Shown here piece after piece: positions 15,154 to 22,596 of a DNA stretch of 33,862 nucleotides. Under the pieces are notes generated by a model that made no database searches, was not told the origin of the DNA, and saw nothing but the letters and a program-made list of their open reading frames with translations. The position numbers and the translations under genes are program-made. The stretch covers positions 18,883 to 52,744 of the forward strand of contig DISP01000257.1 of NCBI GenBank assembly GCA_002421995.1, given 5' to 3'. The stretch comes from Bacteroidales bacterium UBA6207 (GTDB lineage: Bacteria; Bacteroidota; Bacteroidia; Bacteroidales; F082). Positions within the stretch are counted from its first letter, which is position 1. Each line of letters begins with the position of its first letter.

Positions 15154-16401
15154 ATGGCAATACTTAAAGCATTTAAAGGATGGAGACCAGCTGTTGAAAT
15201 TGTTAAAGAACTGGCTTCCAGACCGTATGACGTTTTAGATTCAGACGAAGCTCGCATTGAAGCTGCCGGCAACGCACACAGTCTGCTCCATGTTATCAAA
15301 CCCGAAATTGATCTTCCGGCCAATGTGGATCACTACGCCCCTGAGGTATATTTCAAGGCGAAGGAAAATTTTGAGCTGTTCAAAAAAAATCAGTGGCTGG
15401 TTCAGGATACAGATGATATGTTGTATATCTATGCTCAAACGATGAATGGAAAAACCCAATATGGTATCGTTGGGTGTGCTGGTGTGGAGGATTATTTGAA
15501 CAATGTAATCAAGAAACATGAGCTGACCAGGCCAGATAAGGAAGAAGACCGCATGAAACATGTGCGTATCACCAATGCCAATATGGAGCCTGTGTTTTTT
15601 ACCTATCCGGCCAACAAGGAGATTGACCAGCTTGTTGAAATGATCGTAAAATTTGAAAGCCCTGTTTATGATTTTACAGCTGATGACGGCTTTGGCCATC
15701 ATTTTTGGGTTATAAAAAATAAAGGCACAATAGCCCGGATCATTGAATTGTTTGCTGCCATGCCGGCAACTTATGTAGCTGACGGGCATCATCGCACTGC
15801 CGCTGCGGCGCTTGTTGGCAATGAGAAAAAAAATGCCAATCCAAATCATACCGGAGAAGAGGAGTATAACTATTTTCTGGCTGTGCATTTTCCTGACAAT
15901 CAGCTTACGATTATTGACTATAACAGGCTTGTAAAAGACCTGAATGGTTTAACAAGTGACGAATTTTTGCATCAGCTTGAAAATGGGTTTGTTGTGGAGA
16001 AAATGGGCCATGAAATCTATAAACCCGGTCGTTTGCATGAATTCTCAATGTATCTTGAAGGAGAATGGTATGCTCTAACTGCCAGGGAAGGTACTTATGA
16101 TGACAATGATCCCATTGGTGTTCTGGATGTAACGATTCTTACCAATCAGGTACTCGCACCTATTCTGGGTATCGAAGACCTGAGAAGATCCAAAAGGATT
16201 GACTTTGTTGGTGGAATCAGGGGGTTAGGCGAGTTGAAAAGGCGCGTTGACAGCGGCGAAATGAAACTTGCCTTTGCGCTATATCCAGTTTCGATGGATC
16301 AACTGATACATATTGCCGACACCGGAAATATTATGCCACCAAAAACCACCTGGTTTGAGCCCAAACTCAGATCGGGTCTTGTCGTTCACACACTTGATTA
16401 A
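15154..16401 (+). CDS. DUF1015 family protein
   Basis: 415 residues, the normal length for DUF1015. Recognisable segments: AFKGWRPAVEIVKELASRPYDVL at the N-terminus, the central MEPVFFTYPANKEIDQL, then the signature YVADGHHRTAAAALVG (about 207-222), and near the end FVGGIRGLGELKRRVDSGE with AFALYPVSMDQLIHIAD and IMPPKTTWFEPKLRSGLVVH. The histidine pair in DGHHR is invariant in the family and looks like an active site or metal-binding site. No function is established. In Bacteroidota and Clostridia it is frequently found next to serA/serC, and here it follows them in one operon, so a link to serine or phosphoserine metabolism is likely but unproven. No signal peptide: cytosolic. Confidence 0.93.
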   Translation: MAILKAFKGWRPAVEIVKELASRPYDVLDSDEARIEAAGNAHSLLHVIKPEIDLPANVDHYAPEVYFKAKENFELFKKNQWLVQDTDDMLYIYAQTMNGKTQYGIVGCAGVEDYLNNVIKKHELTRPDKEEDRMKHVRITNANMEPVFFTYPANKEIDQLVEMIVKFESPVYDFTADDGFGHHFWVIKNKGTIARIIELFAAMPATYVADGHHRTAAAALVGNEKKNANPNHTGEEEYNYFLAVHFPDNQLTIIDYNRLVKDLNGLTSDEFLHQLENGFVVEKMGHEIYKPGRLHEFSMYLEGEWYALTAREGTYDDNDPIGVLDVTILTNQVLAPILGIEDLRRSKRIDFVGGIRGLGELKRRVDSGEMKLAFALYPVSMDQLIHIADTGNIMPPKTTWFEPKLRSGLVVHTLD

Positions 16402-16413
16402 TAAGATATTAAA

Positions 16414-16590
16414 ATGGAAGCAAAAGAAAAAGTGTTGCAGGTGATGCAACAAAGTAACCAGCCCATGCGGCCGGGAGAAATAGCCGAAGCAGTCGGGCTT
16501 GATAAAAAAGATGTTGACAAAGCCATTAAACTTTTGAAGGACAGTGAATTGATTTACTCTCCTAAGAAATGTTTCTATCAGGCGAAATAA
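16414..16590 (+). CDS. Small winged-helix protein, 58 aa
   Basis: A 58-codon frame from ATG 16414 to TAA 16588-16590, only 12 bases after DUF1015 and before a terminator, hence the last gene of the serine operon. The protein (MEAKEKVLQVMQQSNQPM at the start) reads as a compact winged helix: helix 1 (2-14), RPGEIAEAVGLDKKDVDKAI (19-38) as the helix-turn-helix, LLKDSELIYSP as the wing approach, and a KKCFYQ end. It could bind DNA and regulate the operon, or mediate protein contacts. No ligand domain is present. The similarity to small MarR/DeoR-like domains is by eye. Operon position and clean coding make it a real gene. Confidence 0.8.
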   Translation: MEAKEKVLQVMQQSNQPMRPGEIAEAVGLDKKDVDKAIKLLKDSELIYSPKKCFYQAK

Positions 16591-16613
16591 TTCAACGCCT
16601 ATCACAGGTGAAA

Positions 16614-16646
16614 ACAAAAAAGGCCTCATTTTGAGGCCTTTTTTAT
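16614..16646. terminator. Bidirectional terminator, serine operon and alkaline phosphatase
   Basis: AAAAAAGGCCTCA pairs with TGAGGCCTTTTTT around a 3-nt loop, a 13-bp perfect stem with a U-tract on both strands. It lies 25 bases past the winged-helix stop (16590) and 15 bases before the phosphatase stop (16661, minus). Confidence 0.93.
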
Positions 16647-16660
16647 TGTGTTTAAGAGAT

Positions 16661-17755
16661 CTATTCAAAGCTGTAGCCGTAAACCGACATGATCTTCCTG
16701 ATGATATCAGTGTTGTCGTAGAAACCTGTAAAAGCTTCAGCTCCGGGGCCAAAAGCATAGACCGGCACCATAATCCCGGTATGATCGCCGGTGCTGTAGG
16801 CAAACCGGATACTTCCTTTTAGAGCACCCTGAGGGAAAGTAAGTCCGCCAGTTTCATGGTCGGCTGTCACAATAACCAGGGTTTCCGGATTTTTTTCTGC
16901 AAAAGCAAGAACTTCCCCGACTGTTTTGTCAAAATCGCGCATTTCGGCAAGCAGATAGGATGAATCATTGGCATGGCCTGCCCAATCTATTTGAGAACCT
17001 TCGATCATCAGAAAAAAGCCTTTGTTGTTTTTGTTCAAAACTTCAAGTGCAAATCGTGAGCCATCGGGTAAGTGATCGCCCCTACCCTCTGACATTTTGG
17101 GAGGATGAACGCTATCGGTAAGAACGTAAACATTGTTGTATTTTGCAAAATCTGTTGTTGGGATAGCTGGCAAAACGGCAATACCTTTTGAGCCAATTTC
17201 GTTCGTCAATAACCTTCCATCCTTCCGCTGATTAAAATGCTTCAATCCACCACCAACTACAACATTTACAGGCGAATCGAGATAATCGAGCGCGATGGCC
17301 TCGAAATTGTTGCGGCTAATGTCTTTTGCAACAAAGCTGGCAGGTGTGGCATGTGTTACAGCACAGCTAACAACAACCCCTGTTGAAAGACCCAGGTTAC
17401 CAAAAATATCGAGCATGCTTGGAACAGCAGTGCTGTCAGGTTTCATGCCAATCATCCCGTTTTTGGTTTTAAAACCGGTAGCAATGGCTGTACCTCCTGC
17501 ACCAGAATCAGTTACATCATTATTGGCCGAATAGGTAGTCATCATTCCCATATGTTTAGCTTTGAGAATGTTAAGCTGTTCTGTTGATGCCGTCTGGGCA
17601 GCATAAACCTGTGCCAGCCCCATACCATCGCCAATTAACAATACAACGTTTTTCGGATGCCCTGCCGTTCCCTTTTCCTGAGAAAAAGCACCATTAAAAA
17701 AGAAAAGAGCGGCAACGAGGAGCCAGATTTTGATGAAAGATGTTGTTCTAAGCAT
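16661..17755 (-). CDS. Alkaline phosphatase, PhoA family, secreted
   Basis: 364 residues with an N-terminal signal peptide (IWLLVAALFFFNGAFSQ, cleavage near residue 25), so exported to the periplasm. All core motifs are present: metal ligand D43 in LLIGDGMGLAQ, nucleophile Ser84 in VTDSGAGGTAIATG, VTHATPASF, MIEGSQIDWAGHAND, TADHETGG and TGDHTG. It hydrolyses phosphate monoesters at two zinc ions plus magnesium. It is shorter than E. coli PhoA (about 450 mature residues), like many compact bacterial members. The gene starts 5 bases after the metallophosphoesterase stop, so the two are an operon. Co-expression suggests phosphate scavenging from organic phosphates; no Pho box could be identified. 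Confidence 0.95.
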   Translation of the reverse strand: MLRTTSFIKIWLLVAALFFFNGAFSQEKGTAGHPKNVVLLIGDGMGLAQVYAAQTASTEQLNILKAKHMGMMTTYSANNDVTDSGAGGTAIATGFKTKNGMIGMKPDSTAVPSMLDIFGNLGLSTGVVVSCAVTHATPASFVAKDISRNNFEAIALDYLDSPVNVVVGGGLKHFNQRKDGRLLTNEIGSKGIAVLPAIPTTDFAKYNNVYVLTDSVHPPKMSEGRGDHLPDGSRFALEVLNKNNKGFFLMIEGSQIDWAGHANDSSYLLAEMRDFDKTVGEVLAFAEKNPETLVIVTADHETGGLTFPQGALKGSIRFAYSTGDHTGIMVPVYAFGPGAEAFTGFYDNTDIIRKIMSVYGYSFE

Positions 17756-17760
17756 GTGAT

Positions 17761-19098
17761 TTAATTTTGAAGTTCAAAGATAGTAATTTCAGGCATGATA
17801 CCAATTCGACCGGGATATCCGATCGAACCGATGCCACGGTTTACATAGAGCATTTGATTTGTTTTATCGTTTGAATAAAGCCCGGCCCACTGCTTGTAAA
17901 TATATTGAGCAGGACTCCATTTGATGCCGGGGATTTCGATTCCAAATTGGAAACCATGCGTATGACCACTCAAAGTGATGTCAATGTCGGGGAAATCTTT
18001 CAAAACAACAGCTTCCCAATGACTGGGATCATGAGACAGCAGGATTTTAACAGGCACATCCGGCATATCTTTCATAGCTCCGGTTAAATCACCAAGTTGT
18101 GGAAATCTCGGATTTTGTCCCCAATTTTCAACGCCTATGATTCCGATTTGACTTGCATTTTTGCTGATGATAATATGTTCGTTTTTAAGCAGTTTCCAAT
18201 TTATATCTTCAAAGAAACGATACAAATCCAGCATATTCTTTTGTTTGTCCATTGGGCTGTCCCAACGCACATAGTCGCCATAGTCATGGTTTCCAAGAAT
18301 TGCTAAAACACCATCAGCTGCCTGCAAACCGGCCAGGGTTTCTTTAAACCTGAAGGCCTCATCAGAAGTATAATTAACGAGGTCGCCTGTAAAAACAATC
18401 AAGTCAGGTTGCAGGTCATTAATGAGTTCAACTGCTCTGCCAAGTGCTTCTGTTCCGGACCATGAGCCAAGATGCATATCAGAAAGCTGAACTATTCTGT
18501 ATCCATTAAAATCAGCGGGGAGGTTTTTAAGCGTTAAAACAACAAACTTTGTTGAGAAATCATGAACCCATTTAAACATACCAACAAGCATGGTCCCTAG
18601 AATAAGGCCTCCTGAAGCCATGGTGGTGTTTTCGAGAAACTTTCGGCGCGTAATTTTCGACACCGAACGATCCGACGATTGTTTGCTCCTGTTTTTTACT
18701 CTGACCCCAATATATTCTATAAATCTCACACTGTCAGCAACTAACAAAAGCACTGCCATGAATAATTTGGCCACATAGAACGAAAATATTGTACCAAATA
18801 AAAGGTTTCTCAGGGTTGGCGCCCAGTTTTTTCCAGGAATAAAAATCATACTGATTGCTGATCCTGCAAGCAGAACCAACGGAAGCCAGTAAATGATTAT
18901 CGCGAAAGCCTTGAGAAAATTATTGTAGGTAAAGACCTTACGTTTGAATAAACCCCACACATAGAGGTCGAGCAAAAATAACAGCACCAATGCAGGATAG
19001 CGGTTCAGGTTTTTCGGGAAGACCAGCGCTGTTAAAAAAAAACCTGCTACAACAAAAAGCAGGAACAATACAACTTTAATTATTTTCCGATACTTCAT
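17761..19098 (-). CDS. Membrane-anchored metallophosphoesterase (YkuE/YaeI type)
   Basis: 445 residues from ATG 19098. The first ~130 residues hold several transmembrane helices (VVLFLLFVVAGFFLTALVF; YPALVLLFLLDLYVWGLF; FAIIIYWLPLVLLAGSAI; LFMAVLLLVADSVRF). Next comes a twin-arginine-like ITRRKFLENTTMASGGLILG (about 149-168), then a calcineurin-like phosphoesterase domain with every metal motif: QLSDMHLG, FTGDLVNY, LGNHDYGDY, LLSHDPSHW and SGHTHGFQFG. The family includes UDP-diacylglucosamine and phosphodiester hydrolases; the substrate here is unknown. It is the first gene of an operon with the alkaline phosphatase. A TTG 12 bases upstream was rejected because it lies in the promoter; this leaves a very short leader. 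Confidence 0.9.
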   Translation of the reverse strand: MKYRKIIKVVLFLLFVVAGFFLTALVFPKNLNRYPALVLLFLLDLYVWGLFKRKVFTYNNFLKAFAIIIYWLPLVLLAGSAISMIFIPGKNWAPTLRNLLFGTIFSFYVAKLFMAVLLLVADSVRFIEYIGVRVKNRSKQSSDRSVSKITRRKFLENTTMASGGLILGTMLVGMFKWVHDFSTKFVVLTLKNLPADFNGYRIVQLSDMHLGSWSGTEALGRAVELINDLQPDLIVFTGDLVNYTSDEAFRFKETLAGLQAADGVLAILGNHDYGDYVRWDSPMDKQKNMLDLYRFFEDINWKLLKNEHIIISKNASQIGIIGVENWGQNPRFPQLGDLTGAMKDMPDVPVKILLSHDPSHWEAVVLKDFPDIDITLSGHTHGFQFGIEIPGIKWSPAQYIYKQWAGLYSNDKTNQMLYVNRGIGSIGYPGRIGIMPEITIFELQN

Positions 19099-19107
19099 AA
19101 AGTGCGG

Positions 19108-19115
19108 CAAAAATA
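19108..19115 (-). promoter_or_regulatory. Promoter -7 box for metallophosphoesterase operon
   Basis: Minus-strand TATTTTTG fits TAnnTTTG and ends only 9 bases before the ATG at 19098, implying a 5' leader of just a few nucleotides. No TTG lies at 19-21 bp upstream. Confidence 0.5.
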
Positions 19116-19256
19116 ATCATTAAGCCTCAAACCATGCAGCATTTTAAAAATTTAACCAAATCTTCATCTTTGCACTTGCACATTCTGCATGAAACATACT
19201 TTCCAGACATTGGTAATCAAACACTTATAATGGAGTAAAAAAAATACACCTAAAAA

Positions 19257-19287
19257 TTTGCATGTACAGAACATTTGGTTAATTTTG
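19257..19287 (+). promoter_or_regulatory. Promoter of tRNA-Pro/tRNA-Ser
   Basis: TTTG (19257-19260), exactly 19 bp, then TAATTTTG (19280-19287), followed by CACCTCCAA at the expected start of transcription. The same TTTTGCACCTCCAA occurs before the CAU tRNA at 31801. Confidence 0.82.
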
Positions 19288-19320
19288 CACCTCCAATTTA
19301 GGGAATCGTTCTTCAAATAT

Positions 19321-19395
19321 CGGGGCATAGCGCAGCCCGGCTAGCGCACCTGCTTTGGGAGCAGGGGGTCGCAGGTTCGAATCCTGCTGCCCCGA
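19321..19395 (+). tRNA. tRNA-Pro (anticodon TGG)
   Basis: The acceptor CGGGGCA pairs with TGCCCCG, discriminator A. The anticodon arm CCTGC/GCAGG encloses loop TTTGGGA with anticodon TGG, and the T arm GCAGG-TTCGAAT-CCTGC is perfect. C1-G72 is the usual bacterial tRNA-Pro pair. CCA is not encoded. First of a two-tRNA unit. Confidence 0.96.
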
Positions 19396-19416
19396 CACAA
19401 TAACATCTCTTGGATT

Positions 19417-19505
<89 letters not shown>

Positions 19506-19528
19506 AAAACCTTGTTGTTCAAAGTATT

Positions 19529-19564
19529 ACCGTTGAAACTTAAGTGTTTCAGCGGTTTTTTTTG
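19529..19564 (+). terminator. Terminator of the tRNA-Pro/Ser unit
   Basis: ACCGTTGAAAC (19529-19539) and GTTTCAGCGGT (19546-19556) form an 11-bp stem with one G-T pair and a 6-nt loop, followed by a run of T. Confidence 0.9.
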
Positions 19565-19718
19565 CTTTATTGAATCTATTTGAATGATAGAACAAGCAGG
19601 TCAAAAATGAGTACCGGACAAGAATAAAACTTTAAACCGGAATAAGCACGGAACATTAACTCCTTCTGTTTTATTCGTTTAAATCATTTACAACAAATTG
19701 ATTAACCGAATCTGAAGT

Positions 19719-19753
19719 AAAAAAAAAGATGCTGGTTGATTTCCAGCATCTTT
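19719..19753 (-). terminator. Terminator of the porin-amt operon
   Basis: AAAGATGCTGG/CCAGCATCTTT (19725-19735 and 19743-19753) form an 11-bp stem with a 7-nt loop. The A-run at 19719-19727 gives the U-tract on the minus strand. It lies 41 bases beyond the amt stop at 19794. Confidence 0.9.
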
Positions 19754-19793
19754 AATCTATCGAGTGAGAATACCCCAGTCAAAAAACCATAAG

Positions 19794-21011
19794 CTAAAGA
19801 ACTCCTTCATCGTATGCTTTTTCGCCATGAAGACCAATATCAAGGTCGCTTTTTTCAACCTCTTCTTCAACCTTAACCGGCGTGATCATATTGATTACGA
19901 TCAAAGACAAGTATGTGAAAATGAATGCATAGATGGAAGCTGCAACAACAGCAACGATTTGTTTTACAAGGAAAGTAGCATTACCATAAATTAGCCCGTC
20001 AACCCCGCTGCTATTTATCATTTTTGATGCGAAAACACCCAAAAGAATGCTACCCAAAACACCACCAACACCGTGAACTCCCCACACATCAAGTGCATCG
20101 TCCCATTTCATTCTGTTTTCGAAATAGACAGCATAGTAGCACACCACACCTGCCAGCACGCCAATGATTGGAGCCGACCACACCGGAACGAAACCGGCGC
20201 AAGGGGTTATTGTTGCCAAACCCGCGATTGAGCCAGTGAGCAAGCCTACAAATTTTGGTTTTCGCTCGTGTGCCCATTCGATCACCAGCCAGGCAATTGT
20301 TGCAAAGGAAGCAGCTATGTCAGTATTAAGAAAAGCAACCGACGTAACAAAGTCAACAGCAACTTCGCTACCGGCGTTGAAGCCGTACCAACCAAACCAT
20401 AACAATCCGCTGCCAATGGCAACCAACGGGATGCTGTTTGGAGTTGAGGTTTTATCAACCCTGGCTTTGACATAAAACACCGAAGCAAGCGCAGCAAAGC
20501 CGGCTGTTGCATGAACCACGATTCCACCCGCGAAGTCCAAAACGCCCCATTGTGCCAACAATCCGCCACCCCAAACCATGTGTACGAAAGGATATTAAAC
20601 AAGTATTTGCCAAACAGTTAAAAAAATCAGGTAGGCTTTGAAATTGATGCGGTTAACGAAAGCCCCGGTGATAAGCGCCGGAGTAATGATGGCAAACATC
20701 ATTTGGTAAGCAACGAAAACCAGTTCGGGAATTTTACCGTTTGAGTACATCGAGTCAATGCTGATACCGCTCAAAAATGCTTTGTCGAGGTTGCCGATAA
20801 TGCCACCTTCGCCACCGCTAAAGCAGAGTGAATAGCCGAAAGTTACCCACAAAACTGTTGTTCAGCCAAGTGAGACAAAACTTTGGATCATAATCCCAAG
20901 AATGTTGCGTTTGGTGGCTAAACCACCATAGAAAAATGCTAGTCCGGGAGTCATGAGCATTACCAAGCTGGTAGCCAACAACATAAACCCGGTTGAACCT
21001 GTGTCAATCAT
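19794..21011 (-). pseudogene. amt: Ammonium transporter Amt, interrupted by two in-frame stops
   Basis: A single uninterrupted frame of 406 codons from ATG 21011 encodes a full-length Amt but for two stops: TGA at codon 50 (20864-20862, SLG*TTVLWV) and TAA at codon 139 (20597-20595, WQILV*YPFVHMVW). The second replaces a tyrosine normally conserved in LVYxP. All else is intact: MTPGLAFFYGG, the twin histidines in GGIVVHATAG and DVWGVHGVGG, LLWFGWYGFNAGS, and the C-terminal LHGEKAYDEGVL. Amt trimers conduct ammonium/ammonia across the inner membrane, usually under nitrogen limitation. No frameshift is present. As written only 49 residues would be made, so it is a recent pseudogene or contains sequence errors. 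It follows the porin by 25 bases. Confidence 0.88.
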
Positions 21012-21036
21012 AAAAATTGTTTGTTAAAAGGTTAAT

Positions 21037-21813
21037 TTATTGAGCTAATGTGATTCCAACAACAAACCATGCTGATGAGGTTTGAGGATTGAAAATAAGT
21101 GAAGTCTTTAAGGGCAAACTAAATTTCTCAGTAATTTCTATTTCCCTGGAAACTGTGAGACCAAGGTTTACAAGCCCGGCTTTTGAACCATAGGCACCCG
21201 CTGCAGGGGTGAAACCGGCAAAAAGGTCGGCGCTGTATTTATATAACCCGAAAGTGTATCCTGCCTCGATATAGGAAGAATAATAGGTTTCCTGCTCAGC
21301 ATCTTTTTGGGTATTATAACCCCATCTTTTGTCGTTGCCATAGAAAAACATATTTGCCTGTATCCAAAACGGATATTTTCCCGGGCTTTTGTAGCCAAGG
21401 CTGGCTTCGAAAGTATGAGAAGTGCTGGTGTCGCCATAAACAAAGTAGCGTCCATCGGGCGAAAGAGGCATTCCATCAAGTTGCGGAATGTAGTAGTCAG
21501 TTACAATAGCATAAAAATCAGAAAAGCTCGCTTTCGCATACAAATCGAACTCTTTAAAGCAATTGGTAGTTGAAACAGCACTCCAGCTCCCGATTTCAAA
21601 ATTACCAAACGAGAACGAGACAAATGGCTGAATGCTTGGTGAATCGCCAAAATCGGTGCCTCTCCAAACATAGCGGCTGAACAGGTCAACACCTGCGTTA
21701 ATCTCAACTGTAGCCCGGCTTACATTCGTTTCCGTATCCTCACCCAACAGGACCCCTTGCATCAGGTAGCAAACCAGAACAAGAATAATCGAAATTTTTA
21801 ATCTAAATACCAT
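21037..21813 (-). CDS. TorF-like putative outer-membrane porin
   Basis: 258 residues with a signal peptide (ISIILVLVCYLMQGVLLGED). The mature chain is a run of amphipathic strands: VEINAGVDLFSRYVWRGTDFGDSPSIQPFVSF is typical of the TorF/Gcw_chp family (TIGR02001), as are FYAIVTDYYIPQ, SHTFEASLGYKSPG and EAGYTFGLYKYSADLFAGF. The C-terminal strand SAWFVVGITLAQ would close the barrel. Families of this type occur beside ammonium transporters in Bacteroidota. Here the gene precedes amt by 25 bases in one operon with a good promoter (21837-21867). It is intact although amt is broken. Function is inferred: outer-membrane passage of small nitrogen solutes is possible, not shown. Confidence 0.75.
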   Translation of the reverse strand: MVFRLKISIILVLVCYLMQGVLLGEDTETNVSRATVEINAGVDLFSRYVWRGTDFGDSPSIQPFVSFSFGNFEIGSWSAVSTTNCFKEFDLYAKASFSDFYAIVTDYYIPQLDGMPLSPDGRYFVYGDTSTSHTFEASLGYKSPGKYPFWIQANMFFYGNDKRWGYNTQKDAEQETYYSSYIEAGYTFGLYKYSADLFAGFTPAAGAYGSKAGLVNLGLTVSREIEITEKFSLPLKTSLIFNPQTSSAWFVVGITLAQ

Positions 21814-21836
21814 AAACAGAAGATTTTAAGTTTCAC

Positions 21837-21867
21837 CAAATGTAGCAAGGCGATAATTAGCCTGCAA
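21837..21867 (-). promoter_or_regulatory. Promoter of the porin-amt operon
   Basis: On the minus strand TTG (21867-21865), 20 bp, then TACATTTG (21844-21837), 23 nt from the porin ATG at 21813. Good match to the Bacteroidota consensus. Confidence 0.7.
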
Positions 21868-21936
21868 TAAGATAAAACTGTAAATCAGTCTGGGTATTTG
21901 GCTTATTGAATAGATGAAATCCCTATAAAAGATTGC

Positions 21937-22596
21937 TTATTTCACCTCAATTATTTTGTGTGAAACTGCATATAAAACGAGCTCAGCGGTGTTTTTGAGT
22001 TTGAGCTTCTGCATGATATGATTCTTGTGGGCATCCACCGTTTTTGGACTTATAAATAGCATGTCGGCAATCTCTTTGTGTGTTATGCCACTGGCAACAA
22101 GTTTCAGAATCTCGATCTCGCGCAAGGTGAGGTCTTCGTTCGTCATTAAATGATTTTCTGCCCGGCTTCTTTGAATAGCATTTTTTAAAAAGCTATCCGA
22201 GATGCTCTTGCTGAAATATTCAGCCCCTTGTGCAACACAACGTATTGCTTCGAGAAGTTCGGTTTTTGAGGTATCCTTTGGAAGATATGCCTTTGCTCCT
22301 GCCTGGGTTGCTTTAAAAACAAATTCATCATTGGTGTGCATGGATAAAATCATCACACGCACCGCAGGAAATTTTTCCGAAATCAATTTGGTTGTCTCGA
22401 TGCCTGACATTCCCGGCATTGAGATATCCAGGATGACAAGATCTACCTTTGTTTGATTCAAAATATCAAGTAGTTGCTTGCCATCAGAAGCTTCGTCAAC
22501 AACTTCGATATCAGACTGATCAACCAGCAAAGCTTTCATTCCATCACGAAAAATGCGGTGATCGTCAACCAAAATCAACTTTATTTTGTGCGTCAT
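21937..22596 (-). CDS. LuxR/NarL-type response regulator
   Basis: 219 residues. The N-terminal receiver has D11-D12, phospho-acceptor D57 in VILDISMPGMSG, and the switch lysine in AYLPKDTSKTEL. The C-terminal LuxR-type DNA-binding domain is LTLREIEILKLVASGITHKEIADML, then FISPKTVDAHKNHIMQKLKL. The start codon overlaps the last codon of the upstream kinase frame as ATGA (22596-22593), so the two were translationally coupled and are a cognate pair. The regulator is intact while the kinase is damaged. It lies 123 bases upstream of the porin-amt operon on the same strand, and control of these or of the divergent fatty-acid transporter is plausible but not shown. Confidence 0.93.
   Translation of the reverse strand: MTHKIKLILVDDHRIFRDGMKALLVDQSDIEVVDEASDGKQLLDILNQTKVDLVILDISMPGMSGIETTKLISEKFPAVRVMILSMHTNDEFVFKATQAGAKAYLPKDTSKTELLEAIRCVAQGAEYFSKSISDSFLKNAIQRSRAENHLMTNEDLTLREIEILKLVASGITHKEIADMLFISPKTVDAHKNHIMQKLKLKNTAELVLYAVSHKIIEVK

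Noticed and set aside
20862..20864. TGA in amt as selenocysteine or recoded Trp
   Set aside because: Amt has no selenocysteine, a second TAA stop follows in the same gene, and other genes here use TGA as a normal stop (e.g. serA 14647-14649). Mutation or error is simpler.
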